Positions 13,584 to 15,774 of a DNA stretch of 15,774 bases are shown piece after piece. Origin of the DNA: Pseudomonadales bacterium (GTDB lineage Bacteria; Pseudomonadota; Gammaproteobacteria; Pseudomonadales; UBA7239); NCBI GenBank assembly GCA_020443005.1, contig JAGRJA010000318.1, positions 1-15,774 of the forward strand, written 5' to 3'. The notes beneath the pieces are model-generated. The model was not told the DNA's origin, did no database searches, and saw nothing but the letters and a program-made list of their open reading frames with translations. The position numbers were made by a program, and so were the translations under genes. Numbering within the stretch: position 1 is the first letter of the stretch; every line of letters begins with the position of its first letter.

Positions 13584-13960
13584 TGCTCACCCTGCAAATC
13601 GGATTGTAGTATTTCATTTTCCATGACATGTTCGCCAGGCTCTTCATCGTCCTGTTCAGGCAGGATATTGGCCTGATTGACCAGCGTGCGTCTGTCAACA
13701 AAAAGGTAGTAGGTTTCCCCCTCCTTGATCATGCCCATATCGGAACGGGCACGCTCCTCGAGTGTTTCAAGCCCTGTGCGCAAATCCTCAATTTCTGCTG
13801 CCAATTGTTTGTTGCGGTTTTCCAGCTGAAGATTTGTTTTTTTTTGCTCTTCGAGCTCGTTTTTCAACACGGCTATTTGCTCAACGCTACCCTCGCCAAT
13901 CCATAAACGGTATTGCAGGGAGAGAAAGAGAACAAGCAGAATTCCGGTTAACCATTTCAT
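13580..13960 (-). CDS. ftsB: Cell division protein FtsB, with an extended acidic tail
   Basis: The 126-residue protein is a single-pass divisome protein. It forms a complex with FtsL and FtsQ that licenses septal wall synthesis by FtsWI. A short cytoplasmic N-terminus (MK) leads into a transmembrane helix at about 3-21 and then a coiled coil at about 26-75 (VEQIAVLKNELEEQKK, LETLEERARSDMGMIKEGE). The conserved end of the family, ETYYLFVD, is at about 82-89. Some 35 more residues rich in D and E follow, so it is longer than the usual 90-105. The position between eno and ispD is the standard one. It overlaps ispD by four bases. A terminator lies between it and eno. Confidence 0.92.
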   Translation of the reverse strand: MKWLTGILLVLFLSLQYRLWIGEGSVEQIAVLKNELEEQKKTNLQLENRNKQLAAEIEDLRTGLETLEERARSDMGMIKEGETYYLFVDRRTLVNQANILPEQDDEEPGEHVMENEILQSDLQGEQ

Positions 13961-13983
13961 GGCAATTCACCGGAAAAAGAGCT

Positions 13984-14010
13984 AAAAAAAAGGGCGGAAA
14001 AACCACCCTC
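13984..14010 (-). terminator. Rho-independent terminator after eno
   Basis: On the minus strand GGGTGG (14008-14003) pairs with CCGCCC (13997-13992), one G-U pair included, across a loop of five T. Eight T residues follow at 13991-13984. It begins about eight bases after the eno stop. Because only 57 bases lie between eno and ftsB, the ftsB-ispD-ispF-truD run must depend on read-through or on a promoter within or near this gap that I cannot identify. Confidence 0.75.
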
Positions 14011-14017
14011 TTCCAGC

Positions 14018-15307
14018 TCAGGAACGAAACTCTGCACGACCACGATAAGGTGCCTTGTTACCCAATTCTGCCTCAATACGCAAAAGGCGATTGTATTTGG
14101 CAACACGATCGGAACGACAAAGTGAACCTGTTTTTATTTGACCAGCTGCCGTTGCAACAGCCAGGTCTGCGATAGTTGTATCTTCTGTTTCACCTGAACG
14201 GTGGGAGATGACGGCAGTATAACCCGCCTCTTTTGCCATTTTGATCGCATCAAGTGTTTCAGAGAGTGAACCGATCTGATTAAATTTGATCAGTATTGAA
14301 TTGGCAATTTTATTATCAATTCCCCTTTTCAGTATTTTGGTATTGGTGACAAACAGGTCATCTCCAACCAGCTGCACCTTGTCCCCCAGCTTGTTGGTCA
14401 AATCTGCCCAGCCTTCCCAGTCGCTTTCATCCATACCATCTTCGATTGAAAGTATCGGGTGTCGGGCGGCCAAATCCGCAAGATAATCTGCAAAACCGGG
14501 CGCATCAAAAACTTTCCCTTCACCAGCAAGATCGTATTTACCCTCCTTGTAGAATTCGGAAGATGCACAGTCAAGCGCCAGTGTGATGTCCCTGCCCATT
14601 TCATAACCGGCATTTTTTACAGCTTCAACAATCGCTTCTATGGCTGCCTCATTGGAAGGCAGGTTCGGGGCAAACCCACCTTCATCGCCAACAGCTGTAT
14701 TGAGACCGCGATTGCCGAGCACTTTCTTTAATGCATGAAAAATCTCGGCACCGGCACGCAGTGCTTCTGCAAAGTTTTTTGCAGAGACCGGTTGCACCAT
14801 AAATTCCTGTATATCGACATTATTATCAGCATGCTCCCCGCCGTTGATAATATTCATCATTGGCACAGGCATGGAATACTGACCGGGCGTACCATTCACT
14901 TCAGCGATATGTTGATAAAGCGGGATATTTTTTTCAGCAGCAGCCGCTTTAGCCGCCGCAAGCGAAACAGCAAGAATCGCATTAGCCCCGAAGTTCGCCT
15001 TGTTTTCGGTTGCATCTGCGTCAATCATAATTCTATCAATCGCATACTGATCTGCAGCATCTTTACCAATCAACAGATCTCTGATTTCACCATTTACCGT
15101 TTTTACCGCTTTCAGAACACCCTTTCCCAAATAGCGGGATTTATCGCCATCCCTGAGTTCAAGCGCCTCTCTTGACCCTGTAGAAGCTCCAGAAGGTGCA
15201 CAAGCACAACCCATAGCTCCACTTTCCAGGATCACTTCGGCCATTACGGTCGGGTTGCCTCGCGAATCAAGCACTTCAAACCCTTTAATATCGGCAATTA
15301 CTGTCAT
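14018..15307 (-). CDS. eno: Enolase
   Basis: This 429-residue glycolytic enzyme converts 2-phosphoglycerate to phosphoenolpyruvate; in many gammaproteobacteria it is also a part of the RNA degradosome. The N-terminal EVLDSRGNPTV and SGASTGSREALELRD, the catalytic loop VGDEGGFAPN, the metal-binding SIEDGMDESDW and VGDDLFVTN, and the signature ILIKFNQIGSLSETL with the catalytic lysine are all present, as is SHRSGETEDTTIADLA. The ATG at 15307 follows GGAGAAACT at good spacing. It follows kdsA after 109 bases, with its own probable promoter region and a terminator. Confidence 0.98.
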   Translation of the reverse strand: MTVIADIKGFEVLDSRGNPTVMAEVILESGAMGCACAPSGASTGSREALELRDGDKSRYLGKGVLKAVKTVNGEIRDLLIGKDAADQYAIDRIMIDADATENKANFGANAILAVSLAAAKAAAAEKNIPLYQHIAEVNGTPGQYSMPVPMMNIINGGEHADNNVDIQEFMVQPVSAKNFAEALRAGAEIFHALKKVLGNRGLNTAVGDEGGFAPNLPSNEAAIEAIVEAVKNAGYEMGRDITLALDCASSEFYKEGKYDLAGEGKVFDAPGFADYLADLAARHPILSIEDGMDESDWEGWADLTNKLGDKVQLVGDDLFVTNTKILKRGIDNKIANSILIKFNQIGSLSETLDAIKMAKEAGYTAVISHRSGETEDTTIADLAVATAAGQIKTGSLCRSDRVAKYNRLLRIEAELGNKAPYRGRAEFRS

Positions 15308-15346
15308 AGTTTCTCCATCAGTTTTCTGAAAATTTCTCTGTTTTCC

Positions 15347-15375
15347 CGGTGTACACCCGGTGCGAGCATTGTCAA
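15347..15375 (-). promoter_or_regulatory. Possible eno promoter with a palindrome
   Basis: On the minus strand a perfect TTGACA lies at 15375-15370. No good -10 box lies at 16-18 bases; the expected place is taken by the 10-bp palindrome GGTGTACACC at 15348-15357. The palindrome could be an operator, and a regulator might replace the missing -10 contact. Gap between kdsA and eno is 109 bases. Confidence 0.35.
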
Positions 15376-15415
15376 AAACCCGCTGTTTCTTCCCATTAAA
15401 AAGACACGAATAGTA

Positions 15416-15774
15416 TTACTGAATTTGCAATGGCTCGAATTGTTTAACCAGCTCATCAACGGCTTTCATCTGATTCAGAAAGCCTTCCAACTTGTCGAGA
15501 GGCAATGCACAGGGTCCATCACATAAAGCCTTGTCAGGGTCGGGATGAGCTTCAAGAAACAAGCCGGCAAGACCTTGAGACATCCCTGCCCGACCAAGCT
15601 CGATGACCTGTTGGCGACGACCACCTGCACTGTCGGACCTGCCACCGGGCATTTGCAAACTGTGTGTCACATCAAATATCACAGGGTAGCCAAACTGCTT
15701 CATGATGCCAAAACCGAGCATATCTACCACAAGATTGTTATAACCAAAACAACTGCCACGCTCACATAACATCA
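15416..15774 (-). CDS. kdsA: KdsA, 3-deoxy-8-phosphooctulonate synthase, C-terminal part
   Basis: Only the last 119 codons or so are in the window; the frame runs off the right edge. The enzyme condenses arabinose 5-phosphate and phosphoenolpyruvate to KDO 8-phosphate for the inner core of lipopolysaccharide. The family blocks CERGSCFGYNNLVVDM, FDVTHSLQMPGG, GLFLEAHPDPDKALCDGP and LPLDKLEGFL are clear. Its presence means a Gram-negative outer membrane with KDO. It is upstream of eno on the same strand, as in Pseudomonas; both could share a transcript. The 5' part and its start are not visible. Confidence 0.96.
   Translation of the reverse strand, partial: MLCERGSCFGYNNLVVDMLGFGIMKQFGYPVIFDVTHSLQMPGGRSDSAGGRRQQVIELGRAGMSQGLAGLFLEAHPDPDKALCDGPCALPLDKLEGFLNQMKAVDELVKQFEPLQIQ

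Noticed and set aside
14735..15175. Plus-strand frame of 146 codons opposite eno
   Set aside because: Entirely within eno on the other strand and low in plausible protein features.

Overview
The window is a piece of a gammaproteobacterial chromosome. The right-hand two thirds carry a block seen in Pseudomonas and its relatives (kdsA, eno, ftsB, ispD, ispF, truD, pcm, nlpD, with mutS and fdxA facing it). Protein motifs and this gene order suggest a member of the Pseudomonadales/Cellvibrionales/Oceanospirillales group. The species cannot be fixed from the sequence.

Positions 1-5194 look like accessory DNA, probably the end of an integrated island. At the extreme left a short minus-strand reading frame with a good ribosome binding site runs off the edge. 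Next comes a possible small RNA (about 255-343) with its own promoter and a strong terminator. Then follows an SOS-controlled umuD-umuC pair (error-prone DNA polymerase V) under a perfect LexA box, and a stand-alone RadC-type JAMM protein. A bidirectional hairpin separates these plus-strand genes from a minus-strand toxin-antitoxin pair (ParD-like antitoxin and zeta-type kinase toxin) whose promoter is covered by a 10-bp inverted repeat. Last is a P4-type tyrosine integrase with all catalytic residues. The umuDC part is clearly richer in G+C than mutS, so the region is a mosaic.

Positions 5195-5463 separate the divergent integrase and mutS genes. They hold three copies of a short GTTACACT repeat, possible integrase arm sites, and the probable mutS promoter.

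Positions 5464-8577 hold mutS and fdxA on the plus strand, ended by a two-way terminator. From the right edge the minus strand reads kdsA (partial), eno with its own terminator, then the tightly overlapped ftsB-ispD-ispF-truD run (cell division, isoprenoid synthesis, tRNA pseudouridine), then pcm from its own promoter, a DUF368 polyprenyl-phosphate carrier, and nlpD. Two genes usual in this neighbourhood are not here: surE, expected between truD and pcm, and rpoS, expected after nlpD.

The most interesting aspects are an integrase island carrying a mutagenic polymerase directly abutting the mismatch repair gene mutS, the repeats between them, the possible small RNA, and the missing rpoS and surE. 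No clearly new multi-gene system is visible.
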